From Actinomycetes bacterium (GTDB lineage: Bacteria > Actinomycetota > Acidimicrobiia > Acidimicrobiales > RAAP-2): 64,000 nucleotides of DNA. Positions 9,452-17,701 of this stretch are shown here, piece after piece (within the stretch, counting starts at the first letter, position 1; each line of letters begins with the position of its first letter). Position numbers and translations under genes: made by a program. The stretch covers positions 186,001 to 250,000 of the forward strand of contig JAJZUS010000001.1 of NCBI GenBank assembly GCA_021848365.1, read 5' to 3'. The notes under the pieces were generated by a model. The model worked only from the letters and a program-made list of their open reading frames with translations, was not told the DNA's origin and did not search any database.

Positions 9452-10393
9452 TCAGTGGGCCTGGGAGATCGCCAGGTAGATTCGCTCGAGGTCGTCGAGA
9501 TCCGCGAAGTCGATGACGATGCGACCGTTACGACCACGCAAGTCGACGTGGACCCGGGTGTCGAGGTAGTCCTCGAGCAGGTGCTCCAGTTCCGCCACAC
9601 TCGCGTCGGGAACGGGACGCAGTCGCGGGGCACCCGCGACCTGCGGAGCTCCCCCGTCCGGGACCGGAGTGGGCTTGGGCTCGAGGAAGGTCCGAACCGC
9701 CTCCTCGGTCGCTCGAACCGACATCTCGTTCTTGATGACCCGAGCCACCATCAGGGACTGGGCATTGGGGTCGGAAATGGCCAGGAGCGACCGCGCGTGG
9801 CCCGCGGTGATCTCCCCGCTCACTAGGGCCGCCTGGGCCGCCTCCCCCAACTGGAGGAGTCGTAACGTATTCGTAATATTTGCTCGACTCTTGCCCACTC
9901 GCTGGGCCACCTGCTCGTGGGTCAAGTCGAACTCGTCGATCAGCTGCTGGTATGCGGCGGCCTCTTCGAGGGGATGGAGATCGACGCGGTGGAGATTCTC
10001 GACCACGGCCTGCTCGAGGGAGAGCCGATCGTTCACGTCGTCTTGGACGAGGACCGGGACCGAGTCGAGTCCAGCGAGGGTGGCCGCCCGCCACCGGCGC
10101 TCTCCGGCGATGAGCTCGAAGGCACCATCCTCCCCTTCCGCGGGACGCACGATGAGCGGCTGAAGGACACCAAGCTCGCGTACCGATGAGGCCAGAGCCT
10201 GGAGGCTGTCGTCATTGAACGACTTGCGGGGCTGGAAGGGGTTGGGACGGATCGCGGTGACGGGGATTCGTCGAAGGGGTCCACCGGTCTCGACCACGTC
10301 CTCGACGACGGCGGCGTCGTCCTCCGAGGAGGTGGGGGACCCGTTGGGGATGAGGGCGCCGAGGCCCTTTCCGAGTCCGGGCTTTCTAGCCAT
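9452..10393 (-). CDS. parB: Chromosome partitioning protein ParB
   Basis: 313-aa ParB CTPase clamp that loads on parS and spreads to organise the origin region for segregation. It has the N-terminal ParA-contact peptide GLGKGLGALIP, a conserved strand at PNPFQPRK, the GERRWRA box of the CTP-binding domain, a helix-turn-helix around EQVAQRVGKSRANITN and a C-terminal dimerisation domain (LEHLLEDYL to the end). Its ATG lies 8 nt inside the end of parA, so the two are one translational unit. Four parS sites lie just upstream of parA. Confidence 0.97.
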   Translation of the reverse strand: MARKPGLGKGLGALIPNGSPTSSEDDAAVVEDVVETGGPLRRIPVTAIRPNPFQPRKSFNDDSLQALASSVRELGVLQPLIVRPAEGEDGAFELIAGERRWRAATLAGLDSVPVLVQDDVNDRLSLEQAVVENLHRVDLHPLEEAAAYQQLIDEFDLTHEQVAQRVGKSRANITNTLRLLQLGEAAQAALVSGEITAGHARSLLAISDPNAQSLMVARVIKNEMSVRATEEAVRTFLEPKPTPVPDGGAPQVAGAPRLRPVPDASVAELEHLLEDYLDTRVHVDLRGRNGRIVIDFADLDDLERIYLAISQAH

Positions 10394-11159
10394 TCATGAT
10401 CTCCTCCGCTAGCAGGCGGTACGCCCGAGCCCCTCGGGAGTTCGGGTCAAAGTAGGTGATGGGCTGGCCGAAGGACGGGGCTTCGGCCAGTCGGACGGTT
10501 CGGGGGATGACGGTGTCACAGAGCTGGGTGGGGAAGTGTCGCCGAACCTCGTTCGCCACGTCGATCGAGAGGGTGTTGCGTGAGTCGTACATCGTCAGGA
10601 CAACCTTCGTGATGTTCAGGCTCGGGTTGAGGTTCCGCTGCACCAGTTCGACGATGCGGCGCAACTGGGTCAGGCCTTCGAGGGCGTAGAACTCCGTCTG
10701 GACGGGGACCATGATCTCGGTCGCTGCCGCAAAGGCGTTGATCGTGATCAGGCCGAGCGACGGGGGACAGTCAATGAAGACGTAGTCGAAGTCGCCATCC
10801 ACCGACTCCAGGGATCGCTTCAAGCGCAACTCACGGCTGATGACGGAGGTCAACTCCTGCTCGACACCGGCCAGATCGAGGGTTGCCGGGGCCACGAAGA
10901 GGTTCGCGAATCCCGTGGGCTCAACGACATCGACCATGGGGACATCGTTGAGGAGGACGTCGTAGACGGATCGCTCAAACTTCCGACCGTCAACCCCCAA
11001 TCCCGTGGTGGCGTTTCCCTGAGGATCGAGATCCACGACGAGGACTCGCTTGCCCGCCTGGGCAATCGCGGCCCCCAGCGCGGTAGTGGTCGTGGTCTTC
11101 CCCACTCCACCCTTCTGATTGGCCACCGCGAAGATCCTCATAGCTCCGTCATCCGTCAT
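10386..11159 (-). CDS. parA: Chromosome partitioning ATPase ParA/Soj
   Basis: Deviant Walker-A ATPase that moves ParB-parS complexes. From the ATG at 11159 it is 257 aa, with KGGVGKT at residues 16-22, VDLDPQGNATTGLG for switch I and DYVFIDCPPSLG for the Walker B region. In-frame starts also exist at 11192 and 11168 and at the internal MRIF (11141). I chose 11159 because AGG lies a few bases upstream and the extra residues of longer forms are not family-like. Overlaps parB by 8 nt. Confidence 0.95.
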   Translation of the reverse strand: MTDDGAMRIFAVANQKGGVGKTTTTTALGAAIAQAGKRVLVVDLDPQGNATTGLGVDGRKFERSVYDVLLNDVPMVDVVEPTGFANLFVAPATLDLAGVEQELTSVISRELRLKRSLESVDGDFDYVFIDCPPSLGLITINAFAAATEIMVPVQTEFYALEGLTQLRRIVELVQRNLNPSLNITKVVLTMYDSRNTLSIDVANEVRRHFPTQLCDTVIPRTVRLAEAPSFGQPITYFDPNSRGARAYRLLAEEIMNG

Positions 11160-11245
11160 GGACCTCATTCCCGCGCTAGCCGAGCCCGACACTGCGATGC
11201 GCCCCTGACATTCAACACCGGACGGACCCCAGGGTCAAGTACCGA

Positions 11246-11261
11246 TGTTTCACGTGAAACA
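11246..11261. other. parS: parS site 1
   Basis: Exact TGTTTCACGTGAAACA, the canonical 16-bp ParB-binding palindrome. Confidence 0.95.
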
Positions 11262-11379
11262 CTTGGGTGGACGAGCTCCGTAGCAGCGTAGCCCCACGGG
11301 TCGACGCGCGGTGGATTTCCTTATGACAACAGGGGTTATCCATCACCGAGACCACGTGGGGACGCAGTCGACCCACCGA

Positions 11380-11395
11380 TGTTTCACGTGAAACA
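11380..11395. other. parS: parS site 2
   Basis: Second exact TGTTTCACGTGAAACA, 134 bp from site 1. Confidence 0.95.
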
Positions 11396-11433
11396 CATCG
11401 GCCGACAACCCCCTCGACAACACTGGTGCTGAG

Positions 11434-11449
11434 TGTTTCACGTGAAACA
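11434..11449. other. parS: parS site 3
   Basis: Third exact TGTTTCACGTGAAACA, 54 bp from site 2. Confidence 0.95.
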
Positions 11450-11487
11450 CCGACGACCACAGACCTCAAGGAGTCAACGTGATGGAA

Positions 11488-11503
11488 CGTTTCACGTGAA
11501 ACA
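11488..11503. other. parS: parS site 4 (one mismatch)
   Basis: CGTTTCACGTGAAACA differs from the consensus only at its outermost base. It lies 54 bp from site 3, the same spacing as between sites 2 and 3. Confidence 0.88.
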
Positions 11504-11517
11504 CTCCTCCGCCGAAT

Positions 11518-12138
11518 CTAGAACAGTGGGGACTTCCCTGGTCGGCCGACGGCGCGAGGATAGCGATCCGGGGTTGGCTGGATCTTCTGGATCACCTGGA
11601 AACCGAATCCGCCGGCCACCTGGTGGCCGATGGGGGAGAGTCCCACTACCGCCAGACCCTCTTCGGGCCAGCGATCCCTCTTGTCCGGCGGCTCGGACAC
11701 GATCAGCAGCCCCCCGACGACCAGGAAACGAGCAGCGCACTCGGCCGTCACCCCGGGGGCTGCGAAAGAACGCGAGGTGACCAGGTCGAAAACACTATCA
11801 GCGCGATCCTCGCGAGCGATTGTCTCGGCCCTCCCCCGCCAGACCTCTCCCGTTCCTGGTGAACCGGGAAGGAGGAGGGTCTCAGTGAGGAACTCAGTCC
11901 GTCGCTCCATGGCGTCGAGCAAGACGCCTCGACATCCCCACCTCTCTAGGAGGACGAGTCCAGGTAGCCCCCCTCCACTTCCGAGATCCACGAATGCCCG
12001 CGGGGGAGAGGGGTTCCTACATTCCCAAACGTCAGCGAATGCCTCCGCGTGACGAATGTGATTCTCGATGGGTCCAGGCCCTAAAAAGCCTCGCGCCCTC
12101 GATTCCTCGAGGGCGCGAGACAACCACAGTGTTGGCAC
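11518..12138 (-). CDS. rsmG: 16S rRNA (guanine527-N7)-methyltransferase RsmG
   Basis: 206-aa SAM-dependent methyltransferase modifying G527 of 16S rRNA; its loss gives low-level streptomycin resistance in several bacteria. It shows the SAM-binding DLGSGGGLPGL, the acidic-loop region LLDAMERRTEFL and a conserved DLVTSRSFAAP segment. The GTG start at 12138 is 7 nt after the khpB stop, consistent with the rnpA-yidD-yidC-khpB-rsmG operon order. Confidence 0.94.
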   Translation of the reverse strand: MPTLWLSRALEESRARGFLGPGPIENHIRHAEAFADVWECRNPSPPRAFVDLGSGGGLPGLVLLERWGCRGVLLDAMERRTEFLTETLLLPGSPGTGEVWRGRAETIAREDRADSVFDLVTSRSFAAPGVTAECAARFLVVGGLLIVSEPPDKRDRWPEEGLAVVGLSPIGHQVAGGFGFQVIQKIQPTPDRYPRAVGRPGKSPLF

Positions 12139-12145
12139 GAGTCGA

Positions 12146-13117
12146 TTATGCCGGAGAGATCACCACGAATCGACGAGGCTCCTCACCCTCCGAACGGGTG
12201 ACCACGTCCGCTGCTCCCGACAGGGCGTCGTGGACGGCCTTCCGGTCGGCGGGGGACATCGGCTCCAGAGCTCGCTCCTCGCCCGTCTCGATGACCTCGG
12301 CAGCCACCTTCTGGGCGAAACGTCCTAGTGCGGCGACGCGACGCTCCCGGTATTGGGCGACGTCAACGATCACTCGATCGGCCCGCCCTCCACTCTTCGC
12401 CTGGACGACGGTTCGTGTGATCTCCTGCACCGCCTGCAGCGTCACGCCACGCGGTCCCACGAGAATGCCCAGTTCGGTGGGCGGATCGGCGTTCACGGCG
12501 ACCTCGACGGTCTCCTCGTCCACCTCGCGCACCGTCACTGTCGCACTGACTTCCAGCGAGTCGAGAAGTCCCACAAGAAACTCCTTGGCGAACTCGCCCT
12601 GCTCTGCCAAAGAGACTCCCTCAGCCATCCTGTCCTCCTCTTTCGAACTCTTCTTCGACTCTGTCGTCGCTCGCGCCACCGTGGCGCCACCGCCAACCCC
12701 GTCGACCTTCTTCGCCTTGGGCCTCTCCGTCGACTTCGCCTTCTCGGCCTTCGTCCCGTCGCCCTTGGCTGAACTGCCCTTCTCACTCGAAGCTTTAGGC
12801 TTCTTCGTTCCACCCTTCGGCCCGTTGGCCGCGCCATCGTTGGACGACTCCGACCGGGGACGGTCGCTCTTCGGGCGGCTCTCGCCCCGATCCGCACCGC
12901 CGCGGGTCCTGCGCGATCGCTTGGGTCGCGGACCCGACGGGACGACCCGCGCCCGAACGCGCGCCTCGCCCTTCACCCGACCGAACAGGCCGGTGCGCGG
13001 TTCTTCGAGCACCTCGATCTCTGCGTCGTCGCGGTGCACTCCCAGGTGCGCTAGCGCCCGGGTGGTGGCCTCCTCGACTGACTTTCCGGTTGTCTCTACC
13101 CAATCCACGGGTATCAC
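12146..13117 (-). CDS. khpB: KH/R3H RNA-binding protein KhpB (Jag)
   Basis: 323-aa RNA-binding protein. The Jag_N domain occupies residues 1-52 (VETTGKSVEEATTRALAHLG). A very long Lys/Arg/Ser/Gly-rich linker spans about 65-170, then a KH domain with GPRG as the GxxG loop (LGILVGPRGVTLQAVQ) and a C-terminal R3H domain ending RRFVVISPA. Family members work with KhpA in post-transcriptional control of cell-wall growth. The linker is longer than in typical Firmicutes Jag. Its GTG start overlaps the yidC stop (GTGA), placing it in the YidC operon. Confidence 0.93.
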   Translation of the reverse strand: MIPVDWVETTGKSVEEATTRALAHLGVHRDDAEIEVLEEPRTGLFGRVKGEARVRARVVPSGPRPKRSRRTRGGADRGESRPKSDRPRSESSNDGAANGPKGGTKKPKASSEKGSSAKGDGTKAEKAKSTERPKAKKVDGVGGGATVARATTESKKSSKEEDRMAEGVSLAEQGEFAKEFLVGLLDSLEVSATVTVREVDEETVEVAVNADPPTELGILVGPRGVTLQAVQEITRTVVQAKSGGRADRVIVDVAQYRERRVAALGRFAQKVAAEVIETGEERALEPMSPADRKAVHDALSGAADVVTRSEGEEPRRFVVISPA

Positions 13118-14040
13118 CGTGCCTTTCTCTTGCGCTTGGATCGAGACCGCGCCTGCTGCTGGGGTTTCGGCGGTGTCGCCGCCGGGGTGGTGGTTGAAGG
13201 TCCCGATTCCTTCGGAGCCGAGCTAGCCGGAAGGGCGCGCTCACCCTTCGAATGCTTGTTCGGATTGGAGATCCCGGTGCGGAACATGATGTCCTGGGTG
13301 ATGATCCGGATGATCGTGGACACCACCATGTAGACGACGACCGCGGCCGGGATGACGATGTAGAAGTAGGCGAAGAAGATGGGGAGCAGGCGCTGGAGCG
13401 TCTGCTGCTGCGAGGGCATCGCCTGGCCCGCCTTGCGGTTCCGATTGTTCATCTGGGCCATCTGGAAGTACTGCAGGCCCACGGCAGCGGCGACGAGGAC
13501 GAAGAACGGTATCGCGGCGGCGGTCGAGGAGTGGTGGCTGAAGGGCTTGAGTGCCAGGTTCACGCCGAAGGCGTTGATCTGTCCGTGCGACGCGATCAGG
13601 TTGTGGTACATCTTCGAGGTAGTCGGGATGTAGCGGGGCTCAACCACACCAGCCGACGTCACGTTCGTCAGGCCTCGAATAACACTATACAAAATGAATA
13701 GAAAAGGCGCTTGGAGGAGCACGGGCAGACAGCCCCCGACCGGGTTGGCTCCCTCCTCGCGGTAGAGCCGCATCAACTCCTCGTTGAGGATCTGGCGGTT
13801 CTCGGGCCCCTTGTACTTCTGTTGGAGCTTCTTGATCTCGGGCTGCAGCTTCTGCATCGCCAGCATCGACTTCGTGCTCTTGACGGTGAAGGGGGTCAGC
13901 GCGCCCATGATCACGATCGTGAGCAGGGTGATCGCGATCGCGTAGTTAGGGATGAACGTGTAGAAGAACGCGATGATCCACCCGAACAGGTGGAAGATCG
14001 GCTGGAAGATCGAGCCGATCGAGTGGGTGATGGATCCCAT
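13114..14040 (-). CDS. yidC: Membrane protein insertase YidC
   Basis: 308-aa Oxa1/YidC insertase that puts membrane proteins, with or without SecYEG, into the cytoplasmic membrane. It has the Gram-positive short form: an N-terminal helix, the cytoplasmic hairpin KKLQQKYKGPENRQILNEEL, NPVGGCLPVLLQAPFLF, and later helices ending near IIRIITQD. A basic tail (residues 265-308, ending SRSKRKRKAR) may contact ribosomes. Its ATG shares one base with the yidD stop (TGATG). Confidence 0.95.
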   Translation of the reverse strand: MGSITHSIGSIFQPIFHLFGWIIAFFYTFIPNYAIAITLLTIVIMGALTPFTVKSTKSMLAMQKLQPEIKKLQQKYKGPENRQILNEELMRLYREEGANPVGGCLPVLLQAPFLFILYSVIRGLTNVTSAGVVEPRYIPTTSKMYHNLIASHGQINAFGVNLALKPFSHHSSTAAAIPFFVLVAAAVGLQYFQMAQMNNRNRKAGQAMPSQQQTLQRLLPIFFAYFYIVIPAAVVVYMVVSTIIRIITQDIMFRTGISNPNKHSKGERALPASSAPKESGPSTTTPAATPPKPQQQARSRSKRKRKAR

Positions 14041-14264
14041 CAGTCCTTACCTTTCCGACGAGGGGGGCGGGCCGCCGGCACCAGGTCGATGCCGTGGGGA
14101 CCGAGTGGGTGGCACTTGCTCAGGCGCCGGGCCGCCAGGACGGTGCCCCGCAGCGCACCGTGCACCTCAACCGCCTCCAGCGCGTAGTTCGAGCACGAGG
14201 GGTAGAACCGACACGGCGAGGGACGACCCGAGGTCATCCTCTGGTAGCCCTTGATGAGGGCCAT
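14040..14264 (-). CDS. yidD: Membrane protein insertion efficiency factor YidD
   Basis: Small amphipathic protein that assists YidC. From the ATG at 14264 it is 74 aa, normal for the family. It carries [29 protein letters not shown] with the conserved CRFxPxCSxYA motif, then the [12 protein letters not shown] end. The frame is open to 14369, but starts there would overlap rnpA by up to 80 nt. 14264 has AGGGG about 5 nt upstream and a typical YidD N-terminus. It ends TGATG into yidC. Confidence 0.9.
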   Translation of the reverse strand: MALIKGYQRMTSGRPSPCRFYPSCSNYALEAVEVHGALRGTVLAARRLSKCHPLGPHGIDLVPAARPPRRKGKD

Positions 14265-14289
14265 CGCACCCCTGGTGAGGAGAGACCGC

Positions 14290-14625
14290 CTAGAGGAGGA
14301 CGCCAGCTCGCTCGACGGCCCGCTCAAGGTGCCTTCGGAGTTCGTCATAAGTGAGACTCCCTGTCTCAATACTGCATTTGATCAGGTAATATCCGGGCAT
14401 CATCCGGTCATCACTCGCGTCGAGGATGGCCCGCAGGCGCCGGCGGATGCGGTTGCGAACGACGGCGTTGCCGACCTTCTTGCCGATCGCGTACGCCCCG
14501 TGGATCCCTGACGCCTCGTCGGCGTCCGGTGGGGCGTAGACGACCCGCACTGGCCCACTCGATCCCCGAATTCGGGATTGGGCCAATCGGTCGAACTCCC
14601 GTCGGGTCCGCACCCGATCGGGCAC
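14290..14625 (-). CDS. rnpA: Ribonuclease P protein component
   Basis: 111-aa basic protein that binds RNase P RNA and helps recognise the pre-tRNA leader. The N-terminal RTRREFDRL and the RNR signature [17 protein letters not shown] are diagnostic. GTG start, one base after the rpmH stop, so the rpmH-rnpA pair is nearly fused. The usual long overlap of yidD with rnpA is not needed if yidD starts at 14264. Confidence 0.95.
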   Translation of the reverse strand: MPDRVRTRREFDRLAQSRIRGSSGPVRVVYAPPDADEASGIHGAYAIGKKVGNAVVRNRIRRRLRAILDASDDRMMPGYYLIKCSIETGSLTYDELRRHLERAVERAGVLL

Positions 14626-14626
14626 G

Positions 14627-14761
14627 TCACACCGTCAGCTGGTGACGGCCCTTGTCCCTGCGAGCCTTGAGCACCGCCCGACCGGCTCGCGTGCGCATGC
14701 GCGCACGGAAACCGTGGACCTTGGCTCTCTTGCGCTTGTTCGGCTGGTACGTCCGCTTCAC
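14627..14761 (-). CDS. rpmH: 50S ribosomal protein L34
   Basis: 44-aa ribosomal protein read directly from the minus strand: it starts [18 protein letters not shown] and ends KGRHQLTV, with the [15 protein letters not shown] core typical of L34. GTG start at 14761 preceded by GAGG. First gene of the rpmH-rnpA-yidD-yidC-khpB-rsmG unit, divergent from dnaA. Confidence 0.96.
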   Translation of the reverse strand: MKRTYQPNKRKRAKVHGFRARMRTRAGRAVLKARRDKGRHQLTV

Positions 14762-14939
14762 GGAAACCTCATTCTTCGGAGTCGGCGCGTAGCGCCTCCT
14801 GGAGGCCTCCGCGCAGATGTGGGGGCAATCTTACCCCAGGGACGCGGACCGACTGACCTAAGTCCCGCGTGTCGCCGACCACTCACGGGTGTACAGTGGA
14901 CGCCCTTCGCCGGCGACTCGTTTGCGGGGGGAATGCGGC

Positions 14940-14948
14940 TGTGGATAA
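14940..14948 (-). other. DnaA box in the rpmH-dnaA gap
   Basis: TGTGGATAA is the exact reverse complement of the strong DnaA box TTATCCACA. It lies 28 nt before the dnaA start, in the 215-nt divergent rpmH-dnaA promoter region, where it could mediate dnaA autorepression or belong to the origin. A GC-rich inverted repeat (GGAGGCCTCC) lies near 14800. Confidence 0.7.
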
Positions 14949-14976
14949 TCTCGGCCACGAGCTGTGGAGGGAGAGC

Positions 14977-16344
14977 GTGGACGGCACGGACGAGATCTGG
15001 GTGCAGTTGCGAGAGTCCTTGCGGGGCAACGCATCTGATGCTGCCTGGGCGGCTGGGCTCAGCACGTTACGACTTGTGGATTATCGCGACAACACGTTGG
15101 TGATTGCTGCGCCCAACCACATCCAACTCCAACGAGTCCAACAGCGCTACCTCCCCTTCATCACCGACCAGGCGCGACAGCTCGTCGGTGGGGACGTGAC
15201 CGTTTCTCTCACAGTGAGTGACGTCTCTGTGACGTCGACGACACTCGTGTCCGCGGCACCGGAGACGCCTGAGGCGTCGGCGCCCTCGTACGCCCCCAGT
15301 GTTGATCGACCAGCGCGACTCGATCCTCGCATGACGTTCGACTCCTTCGTCCCCGGTCCCTCGAATCGACTGGCCTTCGCCGCAGCCCAGTCCGTCGCCG
15401 AGACGCCGGGGCGCGCGTACAACCCCCTTCTCATCTACGGGAACTCAGGGCTCGGCAAGACCCATTTGCTCCACGCGATCGGGAACTACGTCCACGAGAA
15501 CTACCCGGGACGCAAGGTCTTGTACGTCTCCACCGAGACGTTCCTCAATGACTTCATCCGCGCGATCCAGACCCGCACGCAGTTGGCCCTTCACGAGCGC
15601 TACCGCGAGAACGACGTCCTGCTCATCGACGACATCCAATTCATGGAGACCCGTGGAGAGACCTTCCACGAGGAGATCTTCCACACGTACAACGCACTGC
15701 ACGGCGAGGGCAAGCAGATCGTCCTGACCTCGGACCGATCGCCGCGCGACCTCGCCGGTCTCCAGGAGCGTTTCCGTTCCCGGCTCCTCCAGGGCCTCGT
15801 CACCGAGATCGATCAACCCGACCTCGAGACGAGGATCGCCATTCTGCACTCGAAGGCCGACACCGAAGGGGTCGACCTACCGCGCGACGTCGCCGAGTGG
15901 ATCGCGCACCGCGTGCGCGACAACATCCGTGAGCTCGAGGGGTCGGTCACGATGCTGCGAGCGTTCGCGAACCTTCGCCAGGAGCCCGTCACGCTCGATC
16001 TCGCGAAGACCCACCTGACGAACCTCGGGCACGAGCAGACGACCCTCAAGCCCGAGGACGTCCTCGCGGCCGTCTCGGACTTCTACGGACTCCCCGTGAG
16101 CGACATCTGTGGCTCCAAAAGGCTCCGGCCCCTGGTCCACGCTCGACACGTCGCGATGTACCTCATCCGGGACCTGCTCGACAACTACTCCTACCCGATG
16201 ATCGCGCGGATCTTCGACGGACGGAACCACACCACGGTGATCAGCGGGGTTGAGAAGATCAAGGAGCAGCTGCCCGTGAACAGCGACCTGCTCGCCCAGG
16301 TGAACCTGCTGCGCCGCCGGATCCAGGGTGAGAGCCACGACTGA
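14977..16344 (+). CDS. dnaA: Chromosomal replication initiator DnaA
   Basis: AAA+ initiator that binds DnaA boxes and melts oriC. From the GTG at 14977, preceded by GGAGGGAGA, it is 455 aa. Domain I starts EIWVQLRESLRGN. The Walker A motif GNSGLGKTHLLHA lies near residue 154 and Walker B is VLLIDDIQF. Domain IV has CGSKRLRPLVHARHVAMYL and the signature DGRNHTTVISGVEK. The frame is open to 14869, but those residues are not DnaA-like and lack a ribosome binding site. The linker domain II is short. Confidence 0.96.
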   Translation: MDGTDEIWVQLRESLRGNASDAAWAAGLSTLRLVDYRDNTLVIAAPNHIQLQRVQQRYLPFITDQARQLVGGDVTVSLTVSDVSVTSTTLVSAAPETPEASAPSYAPSVDRPARLDPRMTFDSFVPGPSNRLAFAAAQSVAETPGRAYNPLLIYGNSGLGKTHLLHAIGNYVHENYPGRKVLYVSTETFLNDFIRAIQTRTQLALHERYRENDVLLIDDIQFMETRGETFHEEIFHTYNALHGEGKQIVLTSDRSPRDLAGLQERFRSRLLQGLVTEIDQPDLETRIAILHSKADTEGVDLPRDVAEWIAHRVRDNIRELEGSVTMLRAFANLRQEPVTLDLAKTHLTNLGHEQTTLKPEDVLAAVSDFYGLPVSDICGSKRLRPLVHARHVAMYLIRDLLDNYSYPMIARIFDGRNHTTVISGVEKIKEQLPVNSDLLAQVNLLRRRIQGESHD

Positions 16345-16593
16345 TTCTGTGCACAAGATGGGTGTCGCCCTGTCATTCACCCGTGGATCCGGGGGTGGCT
16401 ATCCACAGAGGGTCAGGGTTGAACTCTGAGGGTTGAGACAGTTACCCACACGGGTGTGGACCGAGGGGATCCACGAACAGCCACGACGACCAGGCTGGAT
16501 GGTCGCCACTCCACAAACCCACAGGCCTACTACTGCTAATCATCCTGCTATCACTCAATCCACGTAACCTCAGTGGACGAAGAAAGGTGACCG
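16345..16593. other. oriC: dnaA-dnaN intergenic region, probable oriC
   Basis: Holds several near-consensus DnaA boxes on both strands: TGTGCACAA (16348-16356), CTATCCACA (16399-16407) and TTACCCACA (16442-16450), each one mismatch from a consensus box. Weaker copies lie near 16455, 16468, 16508 and 16557. An A+T-richer stretch (about 16527-16560) next to dnaN could be the unwinding element. Position and content fit an actinobacterial origin, but no box here is perfect. Confidence 0.65.
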
Positions 16594-17694
16594 ATGCGAT
16601 TCAAGTCTGAGCGCGACCTCCTCGTCGAGGCCCTCGGCAGCGCGAGCCGGGTGGTGGCCTCCCGTCTCGTCGGCGCGACGTCGGGTGTCCTGCTGCACCT
16701 GACCGGCAACCACCTCGTCGTGACGGGAACCGACCTTGACATCACCGTCCGTACGTCCATCGACGTCATTGGGATGGAGGACGGCTCCGCCGTCGTCCCC
16801 GCACGCCTTCTGGTCGACGCCGTGCGATCCCTCGAGCCAGGAGCCGTTACGGTCCAGTCGGCCGAGGAGAGCATCGAGGTCACCCTCGGGCGAGCCCGCT
16901 TCTCGTTGCGCACCTTCGCGGTGTCCGACTACCCGAACCTGCCCCCCGTCACCGGCCAACTCGTGTCGGTGGCGGCCGGTGACCTCGTCCAGGGGTTGAG
17001 CCAGGTGGTGCGGGCGGCGGCGACCGACGACGCCCGACCGCTCCTCACTGGGGTGCTCTTCACCACCGAGGGCAACGATCTGCGCCTGATCGCGACGGAC
17101 TCCTATCGACTGGCCGTCCGCGACGTCCCGGGGGTTCAGGGGATCGGCGGGTCGCACGACGTCCTCGTGCCCGCCCGCGCCCTTCAGGAGTTACAGCGCG
17201 CCACCGGCTCGGCGGCCGAGGACGCCGAAATCGGGGTGACCCTCACCGACGCCGAGATCTCCTTCGTCGTGGGCCCCACCAGCATCTCGTCTCGCCTGAT
17301 CGACGGTAACTACCCTTCCGTCCTTCAACTCATCCCCGCCGCCTACCCGAATCGGCTGCGAGTCGCGAAGGACACCTTCCTCACCTCGTTGCGGCGGGCG
17401 AAGCTCCTGGCCAAGGACTCGACGTCCTCGGTCCGCCTCACCATGCACGAGCGGGGCGTCGACATCCGTACGCAGAGCCACGACGCCGGCGACGTGGAGG
17501 ACAACGTCGACGCCGACTACGCCGGCGACGAGTTGACCATTGCCTTCAATCCGAACTTCCTGATCGAGGGGGTTGACGCGGTGCCCGGAGACGAGGTCGT
17601 GCTCGAGATGTCGGACGCGGTGCGTCCCGCGATGGTCCACGGCGTGGACGACGAGAGGTTCCGCTACCTCCTCATGCCCGTGCGGGTGCAGTAG
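16594..17694 (+). CDS. dnaN: DNA polymerase III beta sliding clamp
   Basis: 366-aa ring clamp with three repeated domains that tethers Pol III and partner proteins to DNA. It begins MRFKSERDLLVEALGSASRVV and ends with the conserved YLLMPVRVQ. ATG start with GAAAGGTG upstream. dnaA-dnaN-recF order is standard. Only 7 nt separate it from recF. Confidence 0.97.
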   Translation: MRFKSERDLLVEALGSASRVVASRLVGATSGVLLHLTGNHLVVTGTDLDITVRTSIDVIGMEDGSAVVPARLLVDAVRSLEPGAVTVQSAEESIEVTLGRARFSLRTFAVSDYPNLPPVTGQLVSVAAGDLVQGLSQVVRAAATDDARPLLTGVLFTTEGNDLRLIATDSYRLAVRDVPGVQGIGGSHDVLVPARALQELQRATGSAAEDAEIGVTLTDAEISFVVGPTSISSRLIDGNYPSVLQLIPAAYPNRLRVAKDTFLTSLRRAKLLAKDSTSSVRLTMHERGVDIRTQSHDAGDVEDNVDADYAGDELTIAFNPNFLIEGVDAVPGDEVVLEMSDAVRPAMVHGVDDERFRYLLMPVRVQ

Positions 17695-17701
17695 TCGATC
17701 A

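Larger units (their letters stand above)
11160..11517. other. parA-rsmG intergenic region carrying the parS cluster
   Basis: About 360 nt without a convincing gene. It holds four parS sites within 258 bp. Open frames here contain repeated FHVKH, which is simply the translation of parS, and I do not regard them as genes. Part of the region must serve as the parA promoter, but I see no unambiguous -10. Confidence 0.8.

Noticed and set aside
11212-11780. Open frames on both strands in the parS region (with repeated FHVKH)
   Set aside because: The repeated peptide is just the translation of the parS palindrome. Codon use and composition do not look like a gene.
16345-16593. CRISPR or tRNA genes in the intergenic gaps
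   Set aside because: No regularly spaced direct repeats and no tRNA-like T-loop signature were seen in any gap of the window, though I could only read by eye.
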